Source: Andalucia godoyi | Taxonomy: Eukaryota; Discoba; Jakobea; Jakobida; Andaluciidae | Assembly: GCA_009859145.1 (NCBI GenBank) | Contig: VRVR01000040.1 | Location: forward strand, 210,770-274,769 | Direction of reading: 5' to 3' | DNA length: 64,000 nt | Shown: positions 1 through 9,353 of the stretch, one piece after another | Layout: each line of letters starts with the position of its first letter | Numbering within the stretch: position 1 is the first letter of the stretch | The notes under the pieces: generated by a model | The model's input: only the letters and a program-made list of their open reading frames with translations | Database searches by the model: none | What the model was told of the DNA's origin: nothing | Program-made: the position numbers and the translations under genes

Positions 1-607
1 AACCCACTACAGCAGGAACACTGCTGGAAAGTCTATTCTGAATCTGAGGGACCATGGATGATGTCGGTGTGTTTGAGGTTCTCTGCTTGTCGCAAGGATG
101 CATTTCGGAAGAACAGAACGAAAAAGAGAACAAAAGGGAAGAAAGGATGGTTAAAAAGAATGGAGCGGAATTCCCCGATGTTGAAGCTCATGAGGGCTCA
201 AGTGACTCATCTCGGCTCTGTGAATATGAAAGAATGTGAAGCATACAGAAAAGCCCCGGTCGCCCCAGGAAAAAAGAAAAAAGAACCCACTGTAGTGCAT
301 GCAGGCAAAGGCAGCCGTGGCCTTGACGCACGCAGACCTTTCCCTTTCTTCTTTCCTCTCTTCCTTTCCTCTCTTCCTTACCCCTTCTTTCCTTAACCCC
401 CTTCTTCCCTCTCCTTCTTTCTTCTTTTTCCAAAGTTAGAACTACTAAATATATAGTGTGTGTCTTTTTCTTTCCCTCTACCTCTGTCTCTTACGTGTTC
501 TGTGATCCGGATTGCACACCAGGGGAGAAGAAGTTGACCAACGATTACAGCTGCTGAGACTGCCAGGACTAAAACTGCGGCGAGTATCGTTCTTTTTTCC
601 GAGAGCA
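1..607. other. no supported gene at left edge
   Basis: No reading frame here has family resemblance. Short frames exist (for example 58-396 on the plus strand) but they run into low-complexity pyrimidine sequence near 340-430. A 6-bp hairpin (CAGCAG, five-base loop, CTGCTG) sits at about 11-27. The last 100 bases are probably the 5' leader of the downstream redox gene. Confidence 0.5.
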
Positions 608-1195
608 ATGACGACGACGATGCCTGCAGAGGCACCGGTCAAGGTGTTTTCCGAGTGCTCGATTCAGGATGCATCGGAGAATACAGTGTCGGTGACCTCG
701 CTGCTGACCGATTCTGGAAAGCCGACTGCCGTTGCGCTTGTTCGCCATTTAGGATGAAATATCTGCCTCGCATTTCTTGCAAAATGCAATGCCCGCCACC
801 AAGAGTTCATTGATCGTGGACTCAATTTCTTTGCTGTTGCACCCTCCAAGGCATCCCACGTGAAGGGGTATCTCGAGGATGAGCCAGACACAAAAATCAA
901 GTTGTATGCGGATCCAGACAAGTGCATGTTCAAAGCCCTGGATCTCAAACGCGGATTTTTCGCTACCATGTTTTCAAAAGCAGGCTTCAAGGCGTACGGA
1001 GACGCCAAGAAGGACGGCTTCAAGGCAAAGGGCCTCTATGGAGACGCACTCCAACTCCCAGGATTCTTAATTTCGTCCAAAGGCGGATCAGAATTTGTCT
1101 TTTATCACCGCGGCGAAAGCTCGGGCGACCACGGCGACCTGGACGGCATCTTTGCTGCATACGACGAGTATGCAAAGAACCAAAGCTCCGCATAA
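608..1195 (+). CDS. PRXL2/SelU-type thioredoxin-fold redox protein, probable selenoprotein (in-frame TGA at 755-757)
   Basis: Seen: one continuous frame from ATG 608 to TAA 1195 (195 residues) interrupted only by TGA at 755-757, codon 50. Just before it the protein reads TAVALVRHLG and just after it NICLAFLAKC, so reading TGA as selenocysteine gives RHLG-U-NIC, a UxxC motif. Family knowledge: the PRXL2/FAM213/AAED1 (selenoprotein U) proteins are peroxiredoxin-like thioredoxin-fold reductases with a CxxC at this position, and Sec replaces the first Cys in some members. The downstream half (the FFAV strand, the KLYADPDKCMFKAL segment, the terminal FVFYHRGES region) also fits that family. TGA is a normal stop in neighbouring genes, so the code is not reassigned. 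I could not find a convincing SECIS by eye in the 3' flank. The alternative is a pseudogene with one nonsense mutation. Confidence 0.75.
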
Positions 1196-1210
1196 TCGTT
1201 GTCTGTTGTC

Positions 1211-1257
<47 letters not shown>

Positions 1258-2207
1258 CTTCTTTTCCTGACAAGCGGGAAATGCATCCAGTTGCCATACG
1301 TCGTTGTGTGTGCTTGTATGCATATCTTTTGGATCTGGGATTAAGGACTTCGGGTTATTTGGGATTTGGTTTGGAGTTGGTGAGGATGGATCCATGAGCG
1401 TAGTTTCGAATCACAGAGAAGACGCGGTCTGCTTTTGCTCGAGTTTCTTCTGTGTGTTCTGTACGACGTCTGCAGCGAAAATCGTGATCGAGGGCTGCAC
1501 TGACTGAACCGACTGTGTTTTCTTCTGTTGTTGAAAAAGAGCCGATCCACGTGGATGCACAAGAGAAATGACATCTGTGGCGGGTGTCTTGTGCAACCAG
1601 TTGGATAATATTTTTTTCTTCTCTCCGGCATTCTTCAATGGAAAAGAAAACACCTTCGAAAACGCAATGGATCCTTCCACTAGCTCTGAAATCATTTCAA
1701 TTATGCCCGTCTTTCTTTCCCATCCTTTCTTCATTAATTAATTTTAATGATGAATAACTTAAATAAAATACACCACAAAAACCCATAACCAACAAAACAA
1801 CAAGCTAGTCCTTTTGTTTTTCTTGTTTTTCCTGTCGAAGGAAGTGCCCCCTGCATTACTAATATATATATGTGTGTGTATAATATTTTTTTGTGCGGGC
1901 CACAAAAGCGAGATAAGAGCAGCACCCCAGAGAACTCCGCAGAGCTGGGAATCGTCCCAGTTTGGAAAAAGGCCGGAATCTCTATTCTCCAATGCAGAAA
2001 TATCGCCGCTCTGGACTTTCTTGAGAATCCAGACTTCCACTTTATTCCAATTGTTGTTGTTCCGCTTTTACTTTCAGCTTTCCTTATTGTTTTAAACTTT
2101 TTTGCGGTTTGATTAACACTATAGTAGGAGAACGGTGAGCAAAAAAGAAAAAAAAGAAAAAGAAAAAAAAGAAAAAAGGATATTAATTAATTACAACAAT
2201 TAAAACA
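1196..2207. other. 3' flank of the SelU-like gene and intergenic spacer
   Basis: Contains a (GTT)n microsatellite at about 1210-1257, a 12-bp palindrome centred near 1550 and a hairpin at about 1558-1593 (CACAAGA pairing with TCTTGTG). This is where a SECIS element would be expected. The ATGA/GTGA sites at 1394, 1484 and 1568 do not give a standard quartet plus helix by eye. 1735-2200 is AT- and A-rich leader sequence for the next gene. Confidence 0.45.
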
Positions 2208-2768
2208 ATGTCAGTGGGTATGTGGGTTGTGTGCGCCGTGCTTTTGGTTACGGCGGCTCTGGCGTCTGCGGCGGGGTCGCTGACGAAGCTGAATATCGAG
2301 GCAAACTCGGTGACGGTGTCTGGCATATCGGCCGGTGCGTTTTCTGCGGTACAGTTCCACGTTGCGTATTCGAAGCTTGTGAAGGGTGCTGGTGTGGTTG
2401 CCGGTGGTCCGTTCTATTGTGCACAGGGACAAGTCACGACGGCTCTTACCACCTGCATGGCGGCGCCGGCGATGATCAACGTCGCATCGCTCGAGTCTGC
2501 GGCAAAAGACATGGCAAAGCGTGGTGCGATTGACCCGATCGAGAACATCAAGGGCGCGCCCGTCTTTATCTTTTCGGGTTCTTCAGATACCGTTGTTCAG
2601 CCAGGAGTCGTCAAGGCTAATGCAAAGTGGTACACTGACATGGGCGCAGACGTCCAGACTGAATTTTCCGTATGCCTTCCTCTCTCGCTCTCTCGCTCTC
2701 TCTTTGTCTCTCCCATTCGTCGTTTACTTGGTTTCTCATTACTCATATCGTATCATGCATGTTTCTTG

Positions 2769-2860
<92 letters not shown>

Positions 2861-3418
2861 GTGTGTGTCTCTTTTCTGATTCCGGATTAGATCAATGCGC
2901 AACATTCGCAAGTGACAAACGACTACGGATCAACTTGCCAGTACCTTGGAAAGCCGTTTGTGAACAACTGCAACTTCGACGCAGCAGGCGCAATCTTGAA
3001 TCATGTTTACGGAACTCTGGGCCGTGGATCGCTGGTGGAGGCCAATCTCAAGACGTTTGACCAGTCGACGTACTTCCCGACATACATCGGACTGAACGGT
3101 CTTGGAAGAACCGGATACATCTATATCCCAACTGCATGCTCCCAGGGCGAGTCATGCAAGCTGCACTTTGCGCTGCATGGATGCTCCATGCGGTACTCAG
3201 ACATTGGTGATGCATACGTCTTGCACGGAGGATACAACCAATGGGCAGAAGCTTCCAACATCGTGGTCGTCTATCCCCAGTTCGAAGCAAACATGCTCAA
3301 GTCAAACCCGAATGCCTGCTCAGACTGGTTCGGAACCACCGGGTCAAACTATGCAGAAAAGGGCGGCGTCCAGAACGAGTTCTTCCGAAACATCGTCACC
3401 GCCCTCGCCGGGTTCTAA
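2208..3418 (+). CDS. secreted PHB-depolymerase-family esterase (join 2208-2669, 2891-3418)
   Basis: Two exons give 329 residues. The intron (2670-2890) is phase 0 with GT and AG ends. Residues 1-21 are a signal peptide (WVVCAVLLVTAALASAA). The serine-esterase box GISAG lies at about residues 38-42, a SGSSDT acidic-residue region follows, and exon 2 carries the family block LHFALHGC, then DIGD, GYNQWA, VVYPQ and SDWFG. These fit extracellular poly(3-hydroxybutyrate) depolymerase-like esterases, suggesting secretion or lysosomal delivery in a bacterivore. Substrate specificity cannot be told from sequence. Without removing the intron the frame would run into Ser/Leu-rich low-complexity translation of the CT repeat, which supports the splice model. 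Confidence 0.85.
2670..2890 (+). other. spliceosomal intron filled by a (CT)n microsatellite
   Basis: Begins GTATGC and ends GATTAG. About 80 of its 221 bases (2779-2858) are nearly pure CT dinucleotides, and most of the rest is pyrimidine-rich, acting as an oversized polypyrimidine tract. Removing it joins two halves of a recognised esterase in frame. Confidence 0.85.
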
Positions 3419-3854
3419 CCTTTTTTTTTTTTTGTTGAATTATTTATTTATTTTAAATCCCCGTCTCGTATCCCGCCTCTTTCCCTTTTGTTTTATTCAT
3501 ACTATTATCATTATGATGATGATTGCTTTTTATTTGTTATTCTTGTCACTGGTTTTATTTTGTTTCTTGTTTCTTGTTTTATTGTTTTGCGTTGTCGTAT
3601 TCTGCTACTGCTTGTTGTTGTTCTTTCTTTCCTGCTGTAGTTAGTGGACTACGACTCACAGCTCTCCTTTCTCCTTTCTCTTCCTTTCTCTTTCCTTTCT
3701 CCTTTCTCTTCCTTTCTCTTCCTTTCTCTTCCTTTCTCTTCCTTTCTCTTCCTTTCTCTTCCTCTCTTCTCCTCTCTTCCTCTCTTCTCCTCTTTTTTCT
3801 TTTTGTTGTCGGATTTATATCTCCCGTTGTTCTGATTCTTGTTTGTGTGCGTGA
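3419..3854. other. intergenic polypyrimidine tract
   Basis: T-rich terminator-like stretch at 3420-3432, then AT-rich sequence. 3660-3795 is a tandem CTTTCTCTTC-type repeat on the plus strand. No gene seen; probably the 3' UTR of the esterase and leader of the AAA protease. Confidence 0.6.
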
Positions 3855-6131
3855 ATGTTTCGATTATTGAGGGCGCATGGTATCCAGAGTCATGTGCGGA
3901 TAGCAAAGGAGTCGCTCTCTATGTTTTCTGCACCGACGAAACGTGTCGACTCTGTGTTGCTTGTTTCGCGCTCCTTTGCGTCTTTTCTTGGTGGACAAGA
4001 TGCACGATTGAAGAGCTCAGAGGCGCTTGCAAACATGTTTCCAGATAACAGTGCGCAGCAAGCTCGCTATTTGAAGCAACTGCGGTCGGTCGATCCAGAG
4101 TCGGTAGTCAAGCGGTATGAATCGCTCAAGTACGCATCTTCGGCGGATGCATATCAAGAGTATCTGCTGGCATGCGGTGCTTTGGGAATGCTGAATAGGG
4201 CGATTCCAGACTATGGGAGCAATACGTCGGTCTCGAAGCTCACAAGCAGCAGCCACATGAACTATCCGGGAAATGTCGCTACTGCGCAGAACCCAATGAT
4301 GATCGGCAGCAATCCTGCCGCGTTCTCATATCCGCCTCCACCTGCCCCTTCTTTCCAGCAGCAGCAGTATCCATATTCATCATCGCAACAGCCAGTTCAG
4401 CAAAATCAACATCCACAAATGCAAATGAATATGAATCCTGCTGCTGGATATCCGACGTTCACAGCGAACTTTGCGGGTAGCGGCGGAAACCCGCCGAATG
4501 TGCCGGAAGTCGATTTCAGCAAGCCAATCAATGTTGTGTTGGCGGAACCGTCGACGTCATCACAGTTCTGGAGGACAATCAAGATGGCGGTTACGGGAAT
4601 CATTCTTGTTTCTGCAATGGGCGTTTTTGTGGAAGATCGTGCGGGGCTGTCGCGGAACATGTCGTTCAATCCAGAAGCCAACGCACACAAGCCAGTGGAT
4701 GTCCGTTTCGAGGATGTAAAGGGATGTGATGAGTGCAAGAGCGAGGTCATCGAGGTTGTGGACTTCCTCAGAGATCCTGCAAAGTTTACGAGGCTCGGCG
4801 GAAAGCTGCCCAAGGGGTTGTTGCTCGTGGGGCCGCCTGGCACGGGAAAGACGCTGTTGGCGAAGGCGATCGCAGGAGAGGCAGGAGTTCCTTTCTTGTA
4901 TGTCTCGGGTTCGGAGTTTGAGGAGATGTTTGTTGGAGTTGGTGCCAAACGGGTGCGCGAATTGTTCGCGGCTGCAAAGAAGTTTGCACCTTGCATTGTG
5001 TTTATTGATGAAATCGACGCAGTGGGAGCAACAAGAAACCCGCGCGATCAGCAGCACTTGCGAATGACGCTCAACCAGCTTTTGGCCGAAATGGACGGAT
5101 TCAACTCGCAGGAAGGGATCATCGTCATTGGAGCGACCAACTTTGCGCAGGCGTTGGACAAGGCCTTGATTCGTCCGGGTCGATTTGACCGAACGGTTGT
5201 CGTTCCTGCACCCGATGTCAAAGGCAGAGAAGAAATTCTCAAAGTGCATTTCGAGAAGAACAAGGTCCCGCGCGATGCGACTGTCAACTTACAGATGCTT
5301 GCAAGAAATACCCCTGGTTTCTGCGGAGCGGATCTTGCGAATCTGGTCAACATTGCAGCATTGCGCGCTGCACTGAAGAACAAACAGGCGGTTTCCGTGG
5401 AGGAAATCGAGTTTGCCCGAGACCGGATCCTCATGGGCATTGAAAGAAGCTCTTTTAAGCAGTCTCCAGAAGCAAAGCGTCTGACTGCGTATCATGAAGG
5501 CGGACATGCGCTGGTCGCTCTCTTGACCGAGGGTGCTTCTCCGATTCACAAGGCAACCATTGTTCCTCGTGGCCAGGCCCTGGGAATGGTGCAGCAAGTT
5601 CCAAAAGAAGGAGAAGGAGAAGGATACACTCGCAAGCAGATGAGGGCAATGGTGGATGTCTGCATGGGTGGACGTGTTGCGGAGGAACTCATTTTTGGCC
5701 GCGATGAAATTACTACGGGTGCATCATCTGACATTGAGCAGGCGACCCGCATTGCCCGAGAAATGATTACTAGATACGGGATGAGTGACCTGCTAGGTCC
5801 TGTGGATTACGCCCAGAAGGAAGGTTCTGTAATCTCGGAGGAGACCAGGAAGCAGATCGAGGTTGAAGTGCGCGAGATGGTCGCGCAATCCTATGAACGA
5901 GTCCGGAGATTGCTCAAGTCGAATGAAAAGGACCTGCATTCAGTGGCGAAAACATTGCTAGACAGGGAAACTTTGACGGGCGTCGAGATCATGAACCTCG
6001 TCCAAAAGGGACCGCATTACATTGCTTCAAACACAGCAAAACTTGGCTCGGTCCGCGACGCACCGACTGCTCCCCCGGCTGCTCCTGCGAAGCCAGCGCA
6101 AAAGGCAAAATCCAAACTCTTAGAGGCCTAA
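3855..6131 (+). CDS. YME1L: mitochondrial i-AAA protease (FtsH/Yme1 family)
   Basis: 758 residues. The N-terminus is Arg/Ser-rich without early acidic residues, as in a mitochondrial presequence. A Pro/Gln/Ser/Asn-rich linker (about 115-215) precedes one membrane segment (about 235-255) and then the AAA module: Walker A GPPGTGKT at about 326-333, Walker [10 protein letters not shown], and the second region of homology with RPGRFDR. The peptidase has the zinc motif HEGGH at about 547-551. One membrane span before the AAA domain matches Yme1 rather than two-span m-AAA enzymes. Such proteases form hexamers facing the intermembrane space and degrade inner-membrane proteins. Upstream frame is open only in low-complexity sequence, so ATG 3855 is chosen. 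Confidence 0.93.
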   Translation: MFRLLRAHGIQSHVRIAKESLSMFSAPTKRVDSVLLVSRSFASFLGGQDARLKSSEALANMFPDNSAQQARYLKQLRSVDPESVVKRYESLKYASSADAYQEYLLACGALGMLNRAIPDYGSNTSVSKLTSSSHMNYPGNVATAQNPMMIGSNPAAFSYPPPPAPSFQQQQYPYSSSQQPVQQNQHPQMQMNMNPAAGYPTFTANFAGSGGNPPNVPEVDFSKPINVVLAEPSTSSQFWRTIKMAVTGIILVSAMGVFVEDRAGLSRNMSFNPEANAHKPVDVRFEDVKGCDECKSEVIEVVDFLRDPAKFTRLGGKLPKGLLLVGPPGTGKTLLAKAIAGEAGVPFLYVSGSEFEEMFVGVGAKRVRELFAAAKKFAPCIVFIDEIDAVGATRNPRDQQHLRMTLNQLLAEMDGFNSQEGIIVIGATNFAQALDKALIRPGRFDRTVVVPAPDVKGREEILKVHFEKNKVPRDATVNLQMLARNTPGFCGADLANLVNIAALRAALKNKQAVSVEEIEFARDRILMGIERSSFKQSPEAKRLTAYHEGGHALVALLTEGASPIHKATIVPRGQALGMVQQVPKEGEGEGYTRKQMRAMVDVCMGGRVAEELIFGRDEITTGASSDIEQATRIAREMITRYGMSDLLGPVDYAQKEGSVISEETRKQIEVEVREMVAQSYERVRRLLKSNEKDLHSVAKTLLDRETLTGVEIMNLVQKGPHYIASNTAKLGSVRDAPTAPPAAPAKPAQKAKSKLLEA

Positions 6132-6189
6132 TTGTAAAATGCAACAACTCGACGAACAATCAAGCCAAACAGGAAAAAAGCCTCCACCA

Positions 6190-6293
6190 CGGGAAGAACA
6201 TCTTTGTGGCTATACGCGTGTTTCTTCTTCTTCTTCTTCTTCTTGTTGTTGTTGTTGTTGTTGTTGTTATTATTATTGTTGTTGTTGCTGCTG
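6190..6293. repeat. (TTC)n/(TTG)n microsatellite between convergent genes
   Basis: Runs of TTC then TTG/TTA at about 6222-6293 lie between the end of the AAA protease and the end of the MMACHC-like gene on the other strand. No coding content. Confidence 0.8.
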
Positions 6294-7004
6294 TTAAAGA
6301 CCGATACCTGTGTAGTGGTACCGTATCATGTCCGTCGGGTACCTCCAGAGACGGAGCTGCTCAGTGGAGCTCAAATCATCTCTGACCTTCACCCATTGAT
6401 TCCAGTCCGCTCCCTCCGAAATCATTCGTCGAATCAACGCACCATCCACTGTCGGTCGCGATTCTCTTGACGCTTCAAATGCGCTTGCCTCTCTCTCCAC
6501 TTCCTGCGACAGTTCCGGATCGTCCGACACGGAGACATCCGGAAACACAACCAATGCGCGCATTGCCCACCACGAGCCGAACGACGGATGCCATGACAGC
6601 CAAGCAGTTTCCACAAAATGCGCCAACCGTGCTTGGTGGGCAAGGCGCAGGAAGTCCAGTCTGGTGTCACTGTGCATGTCGTACACCCACCGGACAGCGG
6701 CAGTGGAGCTGTCTTGGAGACCGACTGCGTGTGCAGCAGCACGCACTTCGTCGAGCGCATCCTGGATGGAGCTACAGCAGTACTCGTCGACTGGGTTGCG
6801 GGACCTTTTCGCTCGCGCGTACTCTGCAAACGACGGCCATGCAGACTTTGTGTTTCCGATTAAGAAACACAGCGCATCGCTCTTGGACACGGACGGGAAG
6901 TTCGGCAACCGTACCCAGTTCGCTGGAAACGCATGGCACACATCCAGTTTGCAGTCCACTTGGAGCTTGCGTCGGAAAATCTGTAGCAAGGTTGACCCAG
7001 ACAT
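6294..7004 (-). CDS. MMACHC: MMACHC (cblC)-like cobalamin processing protein
   Basis: 236 residues. Landmarks in family order: LPNFPSV, ALCFLIGNTKSAWPSF, NPVDEYC (human DPVDQ) and HPSFGSWWAMRALVVFP (human HPRFGGWFAIRGVVLLP). MMACHC is a cytosolic flavin- and glutathione-dependent enzyme that removes the upper axial ligand of incoming cobalamins before delivery to methionine synthase and methylmalonyl-CoA mutase. The protein is shorter than human (282) because it lacks the proline-rich tail. Its presence implies that the organism takes up and uses vitamin B12. The start gives a compact N-terminus with no targeting signal. Confidence 0.85.
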   Translation of the reverse strand: MSGSTLLQIFRRKLQVDCKLDVCHAFPANWVRLPNFPSVSKSDALCFLIGNTKSAWPSFAEYARAKRSRNPVDEYCCSSIQDALDEVRAAAHAVGLQDSSTAAVRWVYDMHSDTRLDFLRLAHQARLAHFVETAWLSWHPSFGSWWAMRALVVFPDVSVSDDPELSQEVEREASAFEASRESRPTVDGALIRRMISEGADWNQWVKVRDDLSSTEQLRLWRYPTDMIRYHYTGIGL

Positions 7005-7158
7005 GTCGCCGACACTCGTTTCTTTTTATACTCGCGCGGCTGCACAGTGCACGTTGCGGTTGCAGTTGCCCCGAGGTTTCACCAAATTGCTCTCGTGCGA
7101 GCTTGGGCGGGGTAGCGGATGGGTCTCTCCAAAACAACTGCACTCTCTATACTCTGTA

Positions 7159-7274
7159 GGTACGGCCATACTAGAGTGAAAATACCGCATCCCGTCCGAT
7201 TTGCGAAGTCAAGTGCTCTCAGGCTGGAGTAGTACTGAGGTGGGTGACCACTCGGGAATTCCCAGTGCTGTACT
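7159..7274 (+). rRNA. 5S ribosomal RNA
   Basis: Helix I is formed by GTACGGC (from 7160) pairing with GCTGTAC (to 7273). Inside are the 5S signatures ATCCCGTCCGATTTGCGAAG, the box A region AGTCAAGTGC, GGAGTAGTACTGAGGTGGGT and the internal control box GTGGGTGACC, followed by a run of T (7274-7279) as pol III terminator. About 116 nt, close to the usual 119-120. It is a single dispersed copy between protein genes, not in an array. Confidence 0.93.
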
Positions 7275-7280
7275 TTTTTA
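7274..7280 (+). terminator. pol III T-run terminator of the 5S gene
   Basis: Six to seven T residues directly after helix I of the 5S gene. Confidence 0.8.
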
Positions 7281-7458
7281 CGACTTTTTGCTTCTGTTGC
7301 AGATTTCAAATGTGGTCGCTCCGCTTTTTGCTGCGTCTGTGGCTTTAGATTTTTTTAAAAATATAATATATATTTAATTTACATTTTAAAGAGTTAGCTT
7401 CAGGTCACTGCGTTCTTTTTCTTCCCAAGCCCTTCAGATATAACCCAAGGAAAAGAAG

Positions 7459-8091
7459 ATGCGTCGAGGTGGTTCTCTGCAGAAAGGGAAGCCGGGGTTC
7501 AAGTACGGTGCATACAAGCTGTTTGTGATATCGCTTGTATACGTCATTATTTCGTTTATTGTGACGATCGTTGCAATGTCCACTCGTGGGTGGCTCTATC
7601 AAAAGCTGGAGACTGGCGAGCTCGACAAGTACACCAACGTCGGTCTAGTGGACTACACGATCGAAACAATGGGTGCTGTGAAGTCTCATTCGTCGCATCT
7701 CATCCGCGACTTGTCCGGAGAAAAGGCATCCGACATGATTTCAGCGTCGCAGCAGACAATGGTGTACCTTGTCTTTGCACTGTTCCCTGCATTGGCGTAC
7801 ATGGTCTTTGCGGGACTGTACATCCGGTCTCTTGGAAACAAGCGGTGGGAAATCCCAATGCTTGTTGCTCTCGCAGTGCACTTTGCATTGATTGTTCTTG
7901 CAGTGATTGTCTATGGGTCGCTGCGACCGCGAGGCCCCACTGTTGTGTTTGCAGGATTCTCGTTCCTGTACTCATACATTATGATGGTTACGAATGCAGT
8001 GTTTCTTGTGCCCTGCATCATCTTCCATGGTTTAGAAATCAGATCGCGGTATTTCGTAGAAAAGAAGCTGGGTTGGCCGTTCCGCATTTAG
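7459..8091 (+). CDS. four-transmembrane (tetraspan) membrane protein, unknown
   Basis: 210 residues with a basic N-terminus (RRGGSLQKGKPGFKYG) and four hydrophobic segments at about 20-42, 98-120, 130-152 and 160-186. The loop after segment 1 contains STRGWLYQKLE, loosely like the claudin/PMP22 tryptophan loop, but the similarity is too weak to assign a family. No signal peptide apart from segment 1. It converges on the TlyA-type gene with only five bases between the two stops. Confidence 0.75.
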   Translation: MRRGGSLQKGKPGFKYGAYKLFVISLVYVIISFIVTIVAMSTRGWLYQKLETGELDKYTNVGLVDYTIETMGAVKSHSSHLIRDLSGEKASDMISASQQTMVYLVFALFPALAYMVFAGLYIRSLGNKRWEIPMLVALAVHFALIVLAVIVYGSLRPRGPTVVFAGFSFLYSYIMMVTNAVFLVPCIIFHGLEIRSRYFVEKKLGWPFRI

Positions 8092-8096
8092 CTTCG

Positions 8097-9044
8097 CTAG
8101 TGGTGCTCAAGATAGGAACAGGCTGTTCTCGATACCTGCGCAATCATCGCCGCCGTTTGGTCCAGAGACGAGAACGGAGACCCGGAGGGGGATAGAGCGC
8201 TTGGTTCGGATGATCGATAGTGGGCTACGAACTCCACGCTCCCGTCTCTTCCAACAATCTCTGGAAACACAATCTCACTCATGGCGAGTTTGGGACCAAC
8301 GATCGCAGAGCAAGTTTCTGTATGTCGGGTAAGTATGGCTTGGAAGAATGCTTCGTCCTGCTTGGGAACGATCCTTTTTCGTTTCCCGGTGTCCAACAGC
8401 TCCAGTTCATATTGCGGCTTCACGAGCATAATCAAATGCTGAAGCGGCACTGCTGCGAGCTGGCCGGACTTGGCAAATGCTCCAAGCAACTTTGAAACGG
8501 AAATAAAAGACACATCGATCGTCGCAATGGTAGTTTTCTCTAGATGATGTGCAGCATCGGCCATTCGCATGTTTCGGAAGTCCGTTCCTTCCTTCACGGT
8601 GACGCGGGGATCGCAGCGGAGCGAAGAGTGCAGCTGTTCGGTCCCCACGTCACATGCAATGACGTGCGAAGCACCTCTGCGCAGCAACTCGTGGGTGAAC
8701 CCTCCGGTGGAAGACCCGATATCGAGACACGTCTGTTCGTGCACATACACCTGGTGCTTGAACATGTCCAGCGATTTGCGGAGCTTGATTGCTGCCCTGG
8801 AGACCGCGCCAAAGCCATATGGCCCTTCGGACACGTCGATCGTCACCCTGGGCCGCAGCAGATTCCAGTCAGCGACCGTGGAGGGAACCAGCTTCGTAGG
8901 AACGCACGCACTTGTTGCATTCGGCGCACATACGTCAAGCACCACCTTGCCGAGTCGAACAAGCTCTGCTGCATGGACTCGCGTGGATGCAAGTCCTAGA
9001 GTGACCAGAAGCTTGTCCAGGCGCATGCAGTCCTGTTCGCACAA
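8097..9044 (-). CDS. TlyA-type rRNA 2'-O-methyltransferase (S4 plus FtsJ-like domain)
   Basis: 315 residues, or 309 if translation starts at Met7. MRLDKLLVTLGLASTR is the classic N-terminus of the S4 RNA-binding domain in TlyA/hemolysin-A family proteins. The AdoMet site is CLDIGSSTGGF (106-116), followed by HVIACDVG and then TIDVSFIS and MLVKPQYE. Bacterial TlyA methylates ribose in 16S/23S rRNA. I see no clear organelle-targeting leader, so location is open. Eukaryotic genes of this type probably derive from organelle ancestors or bacteria; that is inference. A distant alternative is a dual S4/FtsJ protein with another RNA target. Confidence 0.88.
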   Translation of the reverse strand: MCEQDCMRLDKLLVTLGLASTRVHAAELVRLGKVVLDVCAPNATSACVPTKLVPSTVADWNLLRPRVTIDVSEGPYGFGAVSRAAIKLRKSLDMFKHQVYVHEQTCLDIGSSTGGFTHELLRRGASHVIACDVGTEQLHSSLRCDPRVTVKEGTDFRNMRMADAAHHLEKTTIATIDVSFISVSKLLGAFAKSGQLAAVPLQHLIMLVKPQYELELLDTGKRKRIVPKQDEAFFQAILTRHTETCSAIVGPKLAMSEIVFPEIVGRDGSVEFVAHYRSSEPSALSPSGSPFSSLDQTAAMIAQVSRTACSYLEHH

Positions 9045-9353
9045 TCAAAAAAAAAACCCCCCCTCCCTTCCCCTCTCCAACCTTTTTTAAAAGTTATTAT
9101 TATTTAATTGATATTAGTACATATAGACAAGATAACGAAAAAGATTGAGCGGGGAGGTTGTGTCACTGTGTGTCACCGCGCGTCAGTCCACAAAAAAGGA
9201 ATTGCTGTTGCACCTGTTCCGGTTTTATTTTCCGCCACGCTCTTGCCTCTTTCCTTTGGGTTTACTTCTCTCTTTTACTTACGATTCTTCCTATACACTT
9301 TCATCCCCCCTTCTTTTAAAATTGTCCGAGAGGGCCTCAGCGGGTTTATTGCC
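9045..9353. other. divergent promoter region between the TlyA-type gene and the giant surface protein
   Basis: Contains A- and C-runs at about 9047-9065, AT-rich sequence at 9090-9125 and a pyrimidine-rich leader before ATG 9354. The frame is open upstream to 9108 but that part looks like leader, not protein. Confidence 0.5.

Noticed and set aside
58..396. Possible plus-strand gene at the left edge
   Set aside because: Basic, low-complexity translation with an overlapping frame of similar length on each strand and no family motif; ends in a pyrimidine tract.
755..757. TGA reassigned to an amino acid genome-wide
   Set aside because: Several complete genes (SOD, Prp4, the giant surface protein) end in TGA at family-expected positions.
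1405..1430. ACAGAGAAGA resembling the U6 snRNA core
   Set aside because: The following bases do not continue with the U6 AGC/asymmetric loop sequence, and no T-run or upstream element fits.
1380..1600. SECIS candidates at GTGA/ATGA sites 1394, 1484 and 1568
   Set aside because: None gives a 10-13 bp helix with an apical AA and a matching GA on the 3' side. The hairpin at about 1558-1593 is stable but has the wrong geometry. Left open, not called.
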